NCBI RefSeq assembly: GCF_007752135.1
Contig: NZ_CP036298.1
Location: forward strand, 930,001-994,000
Direction: 5' to 3'
Origin: Aureliella helgolandensis
Lineage (GTDB): Bacteria; Planctomycetota; Planctomycetia; Pirellulales; Pirellulaceae
Length of the DNA: 64,000 nt
Position numbers and translations under genes: made by a program. Below, piece after piece: positions 49,901 to 55,200 of this stretch. Position 1 is the stretch's first letter. Every line of letters begins with the position of its first letter. Under the pieces are notes generated by a model, which worked only from the letters and a program-made list of their open reading frames with translations, was not told the DNA's origin and ran no database searches.

Positions 49901-51897
49901 ATCGATGTCGGCAGGAAGACTGCGTCATCCCCAGGTTGAACCGTGTCTTGCGAGAGGATCAACTGGTAGAAGGCTGGGTCGACAACGGTTGGATTGGGAG
50001 TGATCGTGCCGGTCGTGATCGCCGATCCGTACAGGTCATCATTATTGAAGTAGACGCGGATCTTGTCACGCTGAGGTGACAGGGTACCGTTGGCTAAGCG
50101 ATCGACCGGTTGAGGGACCACTGCGGTTACCAAGGCCCCCAATTCGAGATTGAAATCGATGGAGTCTCGAGTGGTATCCAAGGGGGTGGAATCGATAGCG
50201 CGCGTTTGGATCGGTACTCCCAGCGCGTTGGAGACGGCCGTCCGATTATTGGCGAGATCATCTTCACCGAGGACTTCTACGCGATAGAGGTCATCTACCA
50301 GCGTGCTGGCAAACCGCATGACTGCGATTCGGTTATTGTCGCCGAGTCCCAGATGTCCAGGGGAAACCACGATGTCATTGCCGTTTCCAAAGACTCCGTC
50401 TCCGCCAGAGCGAATGACTTGAATCCCACCGGCCAACGTCGACTCGTCAATATCGCTGGCACCATCGAAGCGGAAGGTCAGCTCGGTAGGCGCTTCGAGC
50501 AATGTGGTGGTGTTGTTGAAGCTAAAGATCTCTCCCGAATTGGGAGCAATCGACAGGAGTCGTGGCTGCGAGCCCACGTAGCCAGCGGCCAGTCCCTTCA
50601 GGCGAATTCCCAAGTTGTACAGCTGTGGATCGTCTGCGGCTGAGCCCGAACCCAGGACTCGCACGAAATAGTCCCCACCAGCGGCGATATCGAACTCGGT
50701 GAGCGATTCGGTTTCACCCAACGCCGCAGCGTTGACGAGAGCCAACACGGTGCCGTCGCTGGCCACGAGTTCCAGTGAGAGATCGAGATTCTGTTGGGTA
50801 TTGATCGAGGACGCGGTTCCACCGTCGGGACCCACGTCAAACTGAGATCCCACCGGTGCCAAGGAGAGGGTGATTTTTCCAGCCGACGGCAAGGTGAACT
50901 GATACCAATCGTCGTCGCCATTGCGGTCAATCGAATTTCCTTGAACGCTGGTCAATCCATTGGCTAGGGTGCCCAGGGGGAACGCGCTGGCTTGAGAGTC
51001 ATTGTTCTCAGCGCGATCGCCATAGAGTTTTTGGGCGGCTAGAATGTCATCGTGTTGTGGACCAAGAAATGCATTGGAAGCATTGGGTTCCATCAACTTG
51101 GTACCGTTGATCGGAATCACATGCCCCAGGCCGATTCCGTGTCCAGCCTCGTGCATCAGTACATTGGAGAGACTGCGGTTTTCCCCGAGAACGCTATCGG
51201 CAGAATTGAAGTAATAGACATCGTTGGTGTCGATGACCATGTCGCCATCTAAGCCATCGTTACCGCCACTGTTCGGGTAGTAGTTGTAGGCGAGCGTGTT
51301 GTAATTGCCGTCGATTGCGCTGCCACCGATCCGCACATCTCCCCGTACGCCGGTTACGCCACGATTACTGCCTCCGACCAAGCTACTGTCGTCGTTGGCT
51401 TCGTAGACGAAGGTCACTCCGGTGAGCTCGCTCCAGCGGTCGTACGAGGCTTTGAAGAGGCGGAACCAGGGACGTTGCTCTACTGGGCCAGATCCGCCGC
51501 CGTAGATGTTGTCCATGAATGCAATCAAGTTGCTGGAGGTGTTGGGGGCACCATCCAGGCCGGTGATGGCCGTTCCATCGGGGACGATACTCCAGCTAAC
51601 GGTGGTCGGATCTCCTTGGTTGGCACTCACTCCACCGGTTGGATTTGACCAGCGTTGGCCACCCACGTTGAAAGCACCCGCTTCCCCTGAAGCCTCCGTC
51701 ACCGAGCCTCTCAGGAACTTGCCGATCATCTCATCCATGTAGCTTTGGGCGGTGCCAGGAGCAAAGATCACACCAGCAGAATCCGCAGCCAGCAACTCAC
51801 GTCGCTCAAGTGTTTCCAGGAGAATACGACGCAGGCGATTGCGAGTCGTAGTCGGCTGAGTGGTGGGCTTCGAGCGAGTATAGAAGTGGCTAGCCAT
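34972..51897 (-). CDS. Giant secreted multidomain protein with two metzincin sites and dockerin (5,641 aa)
   Basis: A single uninterrupted frame of 5,641 codons. The N-terminus is basic and carries LETLERRELLAAD at residues 27-39, an LEPR-XLL-like motif of planctomycete exported giants. Domains in order: matrixin-like metzincin (about 70-290), PPC-like beta domain, Ig-like segments, second metzincin (about 770-940), second PPC-like domain, beta-helix-like stretches with NNTIRNN-type turns (about 1200-1900 and 2900-3150), 'FEFD' repeats (about 3300-4200), GEVED-like domain (WFDWNQDGDFSDPGE, about 4265-4345), ten cadherin-like/Big_9 modules opening with NDAP-type motifs, a type I dockerin (about 5455-5525), then an EGEGE linker and a ~110-residue acidic tail. 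GGAAGG 8 nt upstream supports ATG 51897. It is probably a cell-surface or matrix protein with proteolytic parts. Confidence 0.9.
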   Translation of the reverse strand: MASHFYTRSKPTTQPTTTRNRLRRILLETLERRELLAADSAGVIFAPGTAQSYMDEMIGKFLRGSVTEASGEAGAFNVGGQRWSNPTGGVSANQGDPTTVSWSIVPDGTAITGLDGAPNTSSNLIAFMDNIYGGGSGPVEQRPWFRLFKASYDRWSELTGVTFVYEANDDSSLVGGSNRGVTGVRGDVRIGGSAIDGNYNTLAYNYYPNSGGNDGLDGDMVIDTNDVYYFNSADSVLGENRSLSNVLMHEAGHGIGLGHVIPINGTKLMEPNASNAFLGPQHDDILAAQKLYGDRAENNDSQASAFPLGTLANGLTSVQGNSIDRNGDDDWYQFTLPSAGKITLSLAPVGSQFDVGPDGGTASSINTQQNLDLSLELVASDGTVLALVNAAALGETESLTEFDIAAGGDYFVRVLGSGSAADDPQLYNLGIRLKGLAAGYVGSQPRLLSIAPNSGEIFSFNNTTTLLEAPTELTFRFDGASDIDESTLAGGIQVIRSGGDGVFGNGNDIVVSPGHLGLGDNNRIAVMRFASTLVDDLYRVEVLGEDDLANNRTAVSNALGVPIQTRAIDSTPLDTTRDSIDFNLELGALVTAVVPQPVDRLANGTLSPQRDKIRVYFNNDDLYGSAITTGTITPNPTVVDPAFYQLILSQDTVQPGDDAVFLPTSISYDPATDMAELTFAMPIDQLAGAGTYRLRVGSNDAVVSESNPVNITQLNPLDPASNIDAAYSLGSFGGAFSTLINQSIDTQSILALPLDFPGSNYDPGHRDIQDETHLNGGGDASPQIAKVAYNFALNRPYGLDASGRPVETSITSDQIQRVREIFEFYSTEFGIDFVETQSAGLSIVVGDLFPLGGEQSAPGGIIGLAGGSLAIMDGAETWDNSFGGRSGIPGAQSFFGTAMHEIGHLLGLGHTYDQPPGTIMGDTGDLADPNPGLGTAGTEWAFPGEVDIVHGQYMYRPDNRDVDTYSFTIPTGQTGTLSAETIAERLPNSSDLDSYLTLIKRTADGFEVLASNNDNTSSDSFLSAKLDAGEYFISVTGKGNEDFNPAISNTGSGAVSQGAYQLKLDFAPDVASIVDASGTALDGDGDGLSGGNFNFWFRTAAPVGVAAAGEAKTVYVDKSYVGPQTGSATQPMNNLDLQNSAKWPAGFLKPGDVVRVVGSGGADRDLNTLTDNPAYEIGRGGVGNAILSDGLTLQVPQGVSMQVDAGAIFKLQGSRISVGSLSASIDQSLSSLQILGTPAQSVQFTSFKDQSQGIDTNPINTTPVQGDWGGIDFHGDVDRIEGRGDYERQGIFLNYVAHADLRYGGGQITVSTPSPTVSPINMSESRPTLLYNTIRLSSDAAMAADPNTFEETRFTHPRYQLAEVFRPDYVRVGPDIRGNTLVENSVNGLFVRTSTAAGAALTTMEVAARFDDTDITHVLGENLVISGTPGGPVLETVAPDVSLVQVTAATGGTLTAGQRVRYVVTFVDKFGAEGLPSAPTADYTLTGNAVSLNRLPQATGDFVARRLWRRIDTGDYILVAELDGDTRTFTDSGQDLAAILKSPSATTLQRARLDARLQIDPGVVIKSTRSRIEAGIGAQLIAEGTAERPVIFTSRADDTYGAGGTFDTNNDQAGSAPAAGDWGGLIARHLSSISIDNALVTYGGGITSVSGAFAGFNAIEIHQADARVANTRLEMNASGLGGDSGASRDGHGPNEASVIFVVGSQPVLVNNTIRNNAAGSQTAAISINANAMNTNSSVDNGRQTGPSDRVTIGNGNAGPLIDGNLLAGNGLNGLRIRGETLTTETVWDDTDIVHILQSEIVVPDFHTFGGLRLQSRSDESLVVKLSGAGAGFTALGRPLDITDRIGGSIHIIGAPGFPVVLTSLSDDSVGAGFDPVGRALLDTNSDGFSEGSPGDWRSIKFEPYANDRNVDIAVELETDQIQETGTNDVVGVAQSLGGLAASLSDGDENLRLGFSLDGAIAAPQDIDVYSFSGVAGNPVWIDVDHTSGSLDVVVELVDASGTILAQSDNSLLESAGTETRYVSSNASKITPDQVLSLDSDPFATANSFIAGTDQDLYSVNPLDAGMRIVLPGAVGATNTYFVRVRSSNVKTGDSKASLQDPSRDRDGLTQGAYRLQIRMQQTDEAPGSTVRYADIRYASNGIEALGQPSSSPLLGQLASTSGGLDLGNIINSDRGSVSVAGQLTSATGVNLYTFTVQRGSTQVIDPADGSAHISTIFDIDYADGFGRPDTSLWVFDSTGALVLVGTDSNIADDRAAPLNGSDVDDLTRGSSGARDPFIGASELPAGQYTVAVTNNSRMATVLDQFQIANATNPLVRLEPVNSVNRISVDRFEGGNLFETANPPVQVTFSNVSNNRHYSQAIGWTLADITSYVVRDQGNGSQLSFANAMSGAREAEISNFIRVNDAAMSPDGRLVGYQLQQSGRINDATSGNFHLINSIGAPGGANTPNNASTQQGNTGIQTFTTQPTSATAFAIQQRDPDGFGGGVGPEGDGILIEALTFYTNDNNALKMYGVGSRGNGQTSFALPTFDGNNNVNGISTVRSYNATNIVYRLDPDSGAAINPANTNDRTGNGRTNGAGTQKVEFGRFLSGTEENDYTDGTVTGLAEIDGVLYAVSDMGELFRAPLGGNGNSGFSRDLTFNDATKTYYGTLPELVIEDNGAPVRFTGLTSGPRNLEEGRFADTLFGITEDGTIYAFNTAGELQPVFPGFSYKTHSQSRSLGTNVTSIDFSPLDVNLWHLTERRDNEAGHGRTVPFDSSQESDELGDRALYFGFEANSVATRQAGDWSGVYDVAAYQGTYDLPGGAHGAILSNPIDLRGYSADDLPMLYFNYLLETSDTNSDRDDGDNRMQDAFRVYGAGEDGDWVLLATNNTPRDNGLDRNLHSTGFEDELDNVQISPNHDTFANLDPFGDYQQTQEVFDGQGWRQARTSLAALAGQENVRLRFEFSTGASFRTGDALTGGIEITSVAGSKITDGQFFRVAPQDGVSPHTGAQTLEFDLGLVLNLPGGAGLTSDVSKIDFNGTEVVFSTTDGSGNNIFYDVTDTPAEIAQHLTLRLPGILGISPNDIRIAAQAANVLNIAGLAEGTYSTLGFGGNVIQGLPGVNPGNVAIPVNQAMTITQVRDSIRTTLAETFNDPNNSNTFTTSELDAWPVHDDIITLYKYDVVNLDPITEVPTSSLGVTLSRMGDEYGVQSSSGFGSNGINRLDERAQDNAYEGIYLDDIIVGFAERGEMVFDAGSNTSFSANQQYAETLYDILQVEEGRYQLVVRAAADYGTTDEVTGDLVLFGPFGRSYDTNDRLSQGTGILVSPQAAGNIADGVTFTLSEGGAPVTFEFDVTTGGNGIEAGVTPGNVAVSITTDATNQEIATAIRDAINSSTTQLRFSLTASLSGEMSYGGFGDAAPSGSTLIILHGPASGGVDGTFTFGSETFLQPVMWGTETGFGEDHGDRQRKSPQGQILLVGNTITDSSNFGIVTSAGNRDQSGIGEAVANRPYPGAPLNLPTPNTSRLAPGIVIANNILANNEAGGIRVVGDTAGGSSAPVQIARIINNTIYGTGSGDGIHIESGASPTILNNIIANNATGISAPAGSSSVIGANVYQSNVTHTQNVGLGSFAEVLAPTTPLFVDTTNRRFYLAPGSRAIDSSLEALQERAALAQVKNSISVAPSPMLAPDLDVTGQRRVDDPTVNSPAGLGGNVFKDRGAVDRSDFIGLEAVILQPQDNDAFSVDTDRASTYIQLTEGLLEYFSILLKDTNGTGPDPSTVVSPAFVLKENGTTLIEGVDYIFGYNANSRTVRLTPVAGIWRTDSVYEINVINQDSFTLNVQDGATTNDGDSFSIAHAGGVQVFEMDSDGSVASGAIAVTFSEDSSNYDNTLQLLTKIRQANLGVFAYIQGANSVTVSGAQALISDGSSVSVDGIDGVRDLAGNELFANRSNSLTQFTIIMPEVELDFGDARFATDPLGVSYPTVSKDQNGRRTIDAPRHTLLPLDVNILALGRYVDGEVDGQPNPSATGDDTGSLVISTTIGGATLTSVGAASVVAQAATAAIDGQLFTITDAGRQTVTFEFDTSADPGTVADGHLRIPVLETATADEVASAVSDAVLFAVMEGQLFGLTPVADNARVSLGGGRGVEFDFTAAPALMRTQLNQFDLTLPATGFADGQTLTIVDSLGRSSIFELEHTLDGHVSNGVQAGNIAVNVDVVSSSSEQIATAFSERINQEVLRRRISMGSVITSGSALQFSGDDEDGVHFTSVFNANLAAVPVIVTATGAGILDVWFDWNQDGDFSDPGERIATDVPVRAGENTLMVTTPQGAALGVTTTRFRLSTGGNLSLGGVAVGGEVEDHLITVVTGSPPVAVNDSYTVLEDDVLVVGATGILANDTDVDTPVDELRVQDQNPATPEIDPVENVSHGTLQLNRDGSFTYTPNADFNGIDTFVYNATDTRLQSSAPATVTITVAAVNDAPEFTIALPATSVEDQGMVQIDGFLTNLMPGTATATDEATQNLTINVQAADPSAFAVLPTIGLDGTLRFQTAVDANSDHSNLEVWVTVEDDGADLPPPNQNSSQTKTFTIQTGAINDAPQFTLAQLEVTVPEDAEQFTNTPNTTIAGFASDLLSGPTSATDEIGQQLSFEIVSVSAPELFAVQPSLNATGGDLTFTTAANRNGKSLVVTRLLDDGTSAPLPNQNASGLRTFTINIEPVNDAPSFTLDTVSVAEDAGVITRTGFAQNIRTGPAGTTDEERQTLTFDVVAIDPTSFLVQPSLSADGTLVFQTAQDTNRLNSDFRVRVSLRDSGLGDPPPNTNISAEQTFTIDVTPVNDSPSVGEYSTSGVEDTMLTIQSTDLLAGAIAGPTFDELGQALRVTQVATSSVAGGRVTPVFGDAADPTKVTSIQYQPPLNLVGSDSLLFVVTDDGSPEHSGTGTVVINLTSVNDAPQFTRGTNVTVPEDSGAVTFEGWATNILPGPPSATDELDQQTVSFLTSADKPELFAVQPSVDGNGVLSFRTAIDAIGTAIVRVRAQDDGASTAPDINQSPEQTFTVTITPVNDAPVFTAGPNITVNEDSSQFTGAWANNIAAAGGLLSVPPTATDEMGQGLEFIVTVDRPELFSVQPTLDSTGALSFTPQANAFGQAVATVVLKDLGPANANDSNQSTPYALTISITPQNDAPVAVGDSYSTTEDAILSVDAASGLLLNDTDFDIPADTLSVVAGTLTSESGADVVLNADGSFSYDATAIESFQQLQAGQSIFDRFVYKVQDAEGALSNDATVTIEINGVDDAPVANDDQFSIGVGQALNLQVLLNDTDIDSTIDRQTIEITASPAFGTVESLAVGVVRYIPDPGFRGSDTFKYTVRDSAGNVSNEATVQITVNSAPVAANDSGLTYKNQALTINVLNNDSDPDGTIDPATVQIEQQPTQGSAVVQADGTVLFTPATDFTGTATFSYSFQDNVGTPSNVATVSIQVLNSKWQNPSENLDVNADGFVAPIDALLIINYLNAGRESYLPDTDVVPPPYLDVNGDEFVAPVDVLLIINFLNNQSLGGGAEGEGEMVTTEHVMMVTPEQIIATVGPQIVREIQEAMDVARLSVLDDENLSGELLSGGAQSSTSATAANSLLEPLGMDDDMLDVADDLEETADEFAVDWYFDDLGPKYPK
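35320..35535 (-). other. Type I dockerin of giant 1
   Basis: Two calcium-loop halves, LDVNADGFVAPIDALLIINYL and LDVNGDEFVAPVDVLLIINFL, each with DxNxDG-type ligands. The domain sits before a GGGAEGEGE linker and an acidic tail. No cohesin domain was recognised in this window, so the partner is unknown. Confidence 0.85.
35540..38870 (-). repeat. Ten tandem cadherin-like/Big_9 modules in giant 1
   Basis: Successive modules of about 100 residues open with PVAVNDSYTVLEDD, VNDAPEFTI, INDAPQFTL, VNDAPSFTL, VNDSPSVGE, VNDAPQFTR, VNDAPVFTA, QNDAPVAVG, VDDAPVAND and APVAANDSG. They form an extended beta stalk typical of bacterial adhesins. The second giant has only six. Confidence 0.8.
38870..42000 (-). 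repeat. Dispersed 'FEFD' repeats and GEVED-like domain in giant 1
   Basis: Four copies of an unassigned repeat lie near 41900 (TFEFD), 40370 (VFEMD), 39715 (TFEFD) and 39380 (IFELE). Each has DGxxF before and GN/GHxxV plus a helix of the AxAIxxAI type after. A GEVED-like domain (WFDWNQDGDFSDPGE to GGEVEDHLITV) follows at about 38870-39130. Confidence 0.6.
49080..49600 (-). other. Metzincin domain 2 of the giant protein
   Basis: AMHEIGHLLGLGHTYDQP near residues 898-915 is a second complete HExxHxxGxxH site, with TIMGD as the Met-turn. The preceding REIFEFYSTEFGIDFVET strand-helix resembles reprolysin/matrixin N-terminal parts. It is separated from domain 1 by about 600 residues of beta domains and is not a close copy of it. 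Confidence 0.75.
51020..51700 (-). other. Metzincin domain 1 of the giant protein (matrixin-like)
   Basis: LMHEAGHGIGLGH near residues 247-259 is a full HExxHxxGxxH zinc site, followed about ten residues on by KLMEPN as a Met-turn. The domain opens with TTVSWSIVPDGTAI and includes RWSELTGVTFVYE, typical of matrixin-like (M10) folds. All three histidines and the catalytic Glu are present, so activity is plausible. Confidence 0.8.
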
Positions 51898-51905
51898 GCG
51901 ACTTA

Positions 51906-51911
51906 CCTTCC
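51906..51911 (-). promoter_or_regulatory. Ribosome site of giant 1 and AT-rich leader
   Basis: GGAAGG (minus strand) lies 8 nt before ATG 51897. The next ~40 bp upstream are AT-rich (for example TATTAAATAG) and could hold the -10 region. The 361-bp gap 51898-52258 contains no gene, only this site and the hairpin at 52170-52201. Confidence 0.5.
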
Positions 51912-52169
51912 GATGAACTATTTAATATTGGGAAATATCAATGATGTATTTAGGAGAACACTCAGCGCAGTAGCGAGTGCGTCGTGCGATGCGAGGGAGG
52001 CTGCAGCCGCCCTGTTGTTCGTTGTCTACGTGCTGTTTCTTGCGAGCAAGAAGTGGGAAATGGAACGCATTTTAAACCACTTCTATATGGTGGGTTGTCT
52101 GCTTCGACAACTGGGGGTTCTGGTGGAGTTCCCATTCTACTTGCCTGTTGTCGAGGCTGCCTAACTTTT

Positions 52170-52201
52170 AAGCCATAGCAGCATTGTTGCTGCCATGGCT
52201 T
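52170..52201 (-). terminator. 14-bp hairpin between the two giant genes
   Basis: AAGCCATAGCAGCA (52170-52183) and TGCTGCCATGGCTT (52188-52201) pair around a 4-nt loop. One position is A-C on plus-strand RNA but G-U on minus-strand RNA, so the stem is complete only in the giant-gene direction. It lies about 60 nt past the stop of giant 2. No T-tract follows. Confidence 0.55.
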
Positions 52202-52258
52202 TGTTGCAACTCGAACTCAACGCGAGCTGACTCGGTTGATGTCTCGTTACCGAATCTT

Positions 52259-55200
52259 TTAACCAAGCTCTCCGTCGTTGAAGCCATCCAGCAAGCCGGC
52301 CAACGCAAGATCGATGGAAAGACTTTCATCCCCCTCCTCTTCCTGAGCTTGGCTGTCGTCTACCCAGCTGGTGTCGACCCCCGTGGAGTCGGTGGTGCCA
52401 CCGATGGATGCGAACACCTGTTCCGCTGCGGATTGGGCGGGACCCACTAGTGCCAAGTCGCTACCAGCGATCGAGCGTACAGCGGCAGGTTGGTTCTCCG
52501 ACGTGCGGCTGACGATCTCCGGCGTGAAGGCTGCAGATAGAGCAGTCGATTCGCTCGGACTCAAGGAACTTGCAGCCTCACCTTCGCCTTCCCCACCACT
52601 GTTCGAATTCAGGTGGTTGATGACGAGCAACGCGTCGATCGGAGCGATGAAGTTATCGCCATTCACGTCACGGTAGGGTGGGGGCTCAGGGAGTCCTACA
52701 ACGGAGGTGCTACCGGTGGTGTTGAGGAAGTTAATGATCAGCAACGCATCAATGGGGGAGATGAACCCATCGGCATTCACGTCCAGCGGGTTGGACTGGT
52801 TTTGATACTTCGCTGGCAATGGTGGATCAATGTTGATGGTCACGGTGGTGACTGCACTTTGACCCGCTCCATCGCTGGCTCGGTAGGTGAATGTGTCTGT
52901 AGTTCGTCCCTTGCTCAAATCATGTTGGTAGCTAAAGGTACCGTTCGGATTCAAGGTGAAGGAGGTTGCTTGACTTGGTCCGCTGACGAGGATCGCCGTC
53001 ATTGCGGTGCCCTCTGGATCGCTATCGTTGGCGAGTACGCCGTCGTTGTTAGCTCCCCCAATCGTTCCCTGAGGATCGGTTGTTGCCAGCAATTCTCCCT
53101 GCTTGACGACGTATACGTCGGGAGTGGTTACGGGGACATCGTTGACCGCATTGACAGTCAAGATAAACGTGTCCGTGACCGTCTGTCCCAAGGAGTCGGT
53201 GGCACTGATCGTGATCTGTGCTCCACCCGATTGATTGTCTCCCAATTGCAACGTCAGTTGGTTGCCGGTGATTACCGGAGTGACCAAGAGTGGGTTGGAA
53301 TTGCTAACGACTGCCAGTGTAAGGGTGTCGTTGCCCGCAAGCACGTCCGCATCGAAGAAGTAGTTGGGGCTGAGCGTAATGACAGGGTCCGTGGCATCCT
53401 CGTCGACCGTAATGTCAGGCAGAGGGGTAACCAACGTCGGAGCATCGTTGGCGGGAGTCACAGTGACCGTCACGGTGTCGGTGATCGTTTCACCTTGGCT
53501 GTCACGTGCTTCCACAACGATGATGGCTTCACCATTCGCATCAGGAATAATCTGGAGACGCAACTGAGTGCTCACAACACTCGAGGCGACCACGGTAGAA
53601 TTCGTGTTGCTGAGAACTCGGTAGGTCAGCAGCTCTGTGCTGCCTGGATCCAGAGTGTCAGGGTCGTTGAAGACCGTCGTCAAATCGATGACTTGGGCGG
53701 CTGCGTCTTCCGCAACCGTGATGTGCCCCATGGGGGTGCCGATACGCGGTGCATCGTTCACGCCGGAGACGACCACGGTTACCGTACCGGTGGAGGTTTG
53801 CGGGTCGGAAACACCGCCGCTCGTTCCATTATCGGTAACTTGGTAGAAGAACGTGTCGGTTCCCACGAAGTCCGCAGCGGGCGTGTAGATCACATTCGTG
53901 CCATCAAACGTAACCGTACCACCCTGACTACTGGCGGGAGTGACCCCTGTGAAGGTCAAGGTTTGGCTACTTTCGTTGCCACTGCCGCTGCCCAAGTTGG
54001 GGCCTGGAGAGTCGTTGGCCATCAGCACCGCAGGGCTCACGCTCTGAGGGGTGTCTTCGGTGGCTGTGATATTATCCGCCCCGAGGGTTGGCGCGTCGTT
54101 CTTGTCGAGCACCGTCAGACCGAAGGTGACAACCGTGCTTAACGGTGCAGGTACGCCCGCTGTCGTGCCGTTGTCCGTTACCGAATACTTGAACGAATCG
54201 GTTCCGGTGTAGTTGCTAGGCGGAGTGTAAACCAGACGGTCCCCGATTAGTGCAACCGTACCACCAGCTGCGGAGAACTGATCGACACCGGTGATGACCA
54301 GCGTCTGATCGGATTCGTTGTCTGGGCCGGGAGTTGCACCCGCCAGTAAATCGGACTGAAGGACGTCGATCACTTCGTCTTCATTAATGGTGCGATTCTG
54401 GTTCGCAGCAATGGGGGCGTCGTTCACTTGTTGAACATTGAGAGTCACGGTACCGATATTGTTCGATTGCAGGACCCCATCGTTCACTTTGTAGGTGAAG
54501 GTGTCGATGCCATTGAAGTTCGGTAGCGGCTTGTAGGTAAACGTGCCGGTGTTTTCATTGAAGTTGAACGATGCCGCATGTTGTGGCATATCCACCACGC
54601 GAGCTCTCAATACGCCACCGTCTGGATCGGTGTCGTTGGCTACAACGCCATCATCGATCGTAAACCCAGGTGTGGCAGTGCCTTGCGCATCGGTCGTCGT
54701 GAGCGTACTGTCTTCATTGAAGATGTACGTGTCATCCACGGCCGTTGGAGGATCGCCAGGCACAATAGTCACAGCATAATCTTCGACTTCACCGTCGGCT
54801 GCCAGACCGGTTGGCACGAGGCCACCAGTGCTGCTCGAACGGAATCGAGCGAACGTGGAAGTCGAGATGGCTGGAATCGGAGCGGAGGCTGGAACCGTGA
54901 CGGAGAAGGTCTGAGTCAGAGTATCCTCGGTGAACCTTGCCGATGTCAGGATTTGCTCGCCAGGATCATCCCAGTCACCATCCGCATTGAAATCGATCCA
55001 GGCATCCACAAAGCCGGCACTATTGAGTGTCACATCGATGCTGGTCGTGGCGTTGCGGTTGAAAATGCCGGTCTGTCCTAGGCTTGAGCCAAAGACCACA
55101 CCGTCATCGAATCCATCACTAGTAGCACCCGGCGATGGCTGGCCATCATTTTCTGCACTGATGCCTGCACCCAGCAGAGCGACCGATCCGAAGACGTGTC

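Noticed and set aside
52613-54142. 509-codon plus-strand frame opposite giant 2
   Set aside because: It is antisense to the dockerin and cadherin-like modules; its length reflects the repeated coding pattern and not an independent gene.
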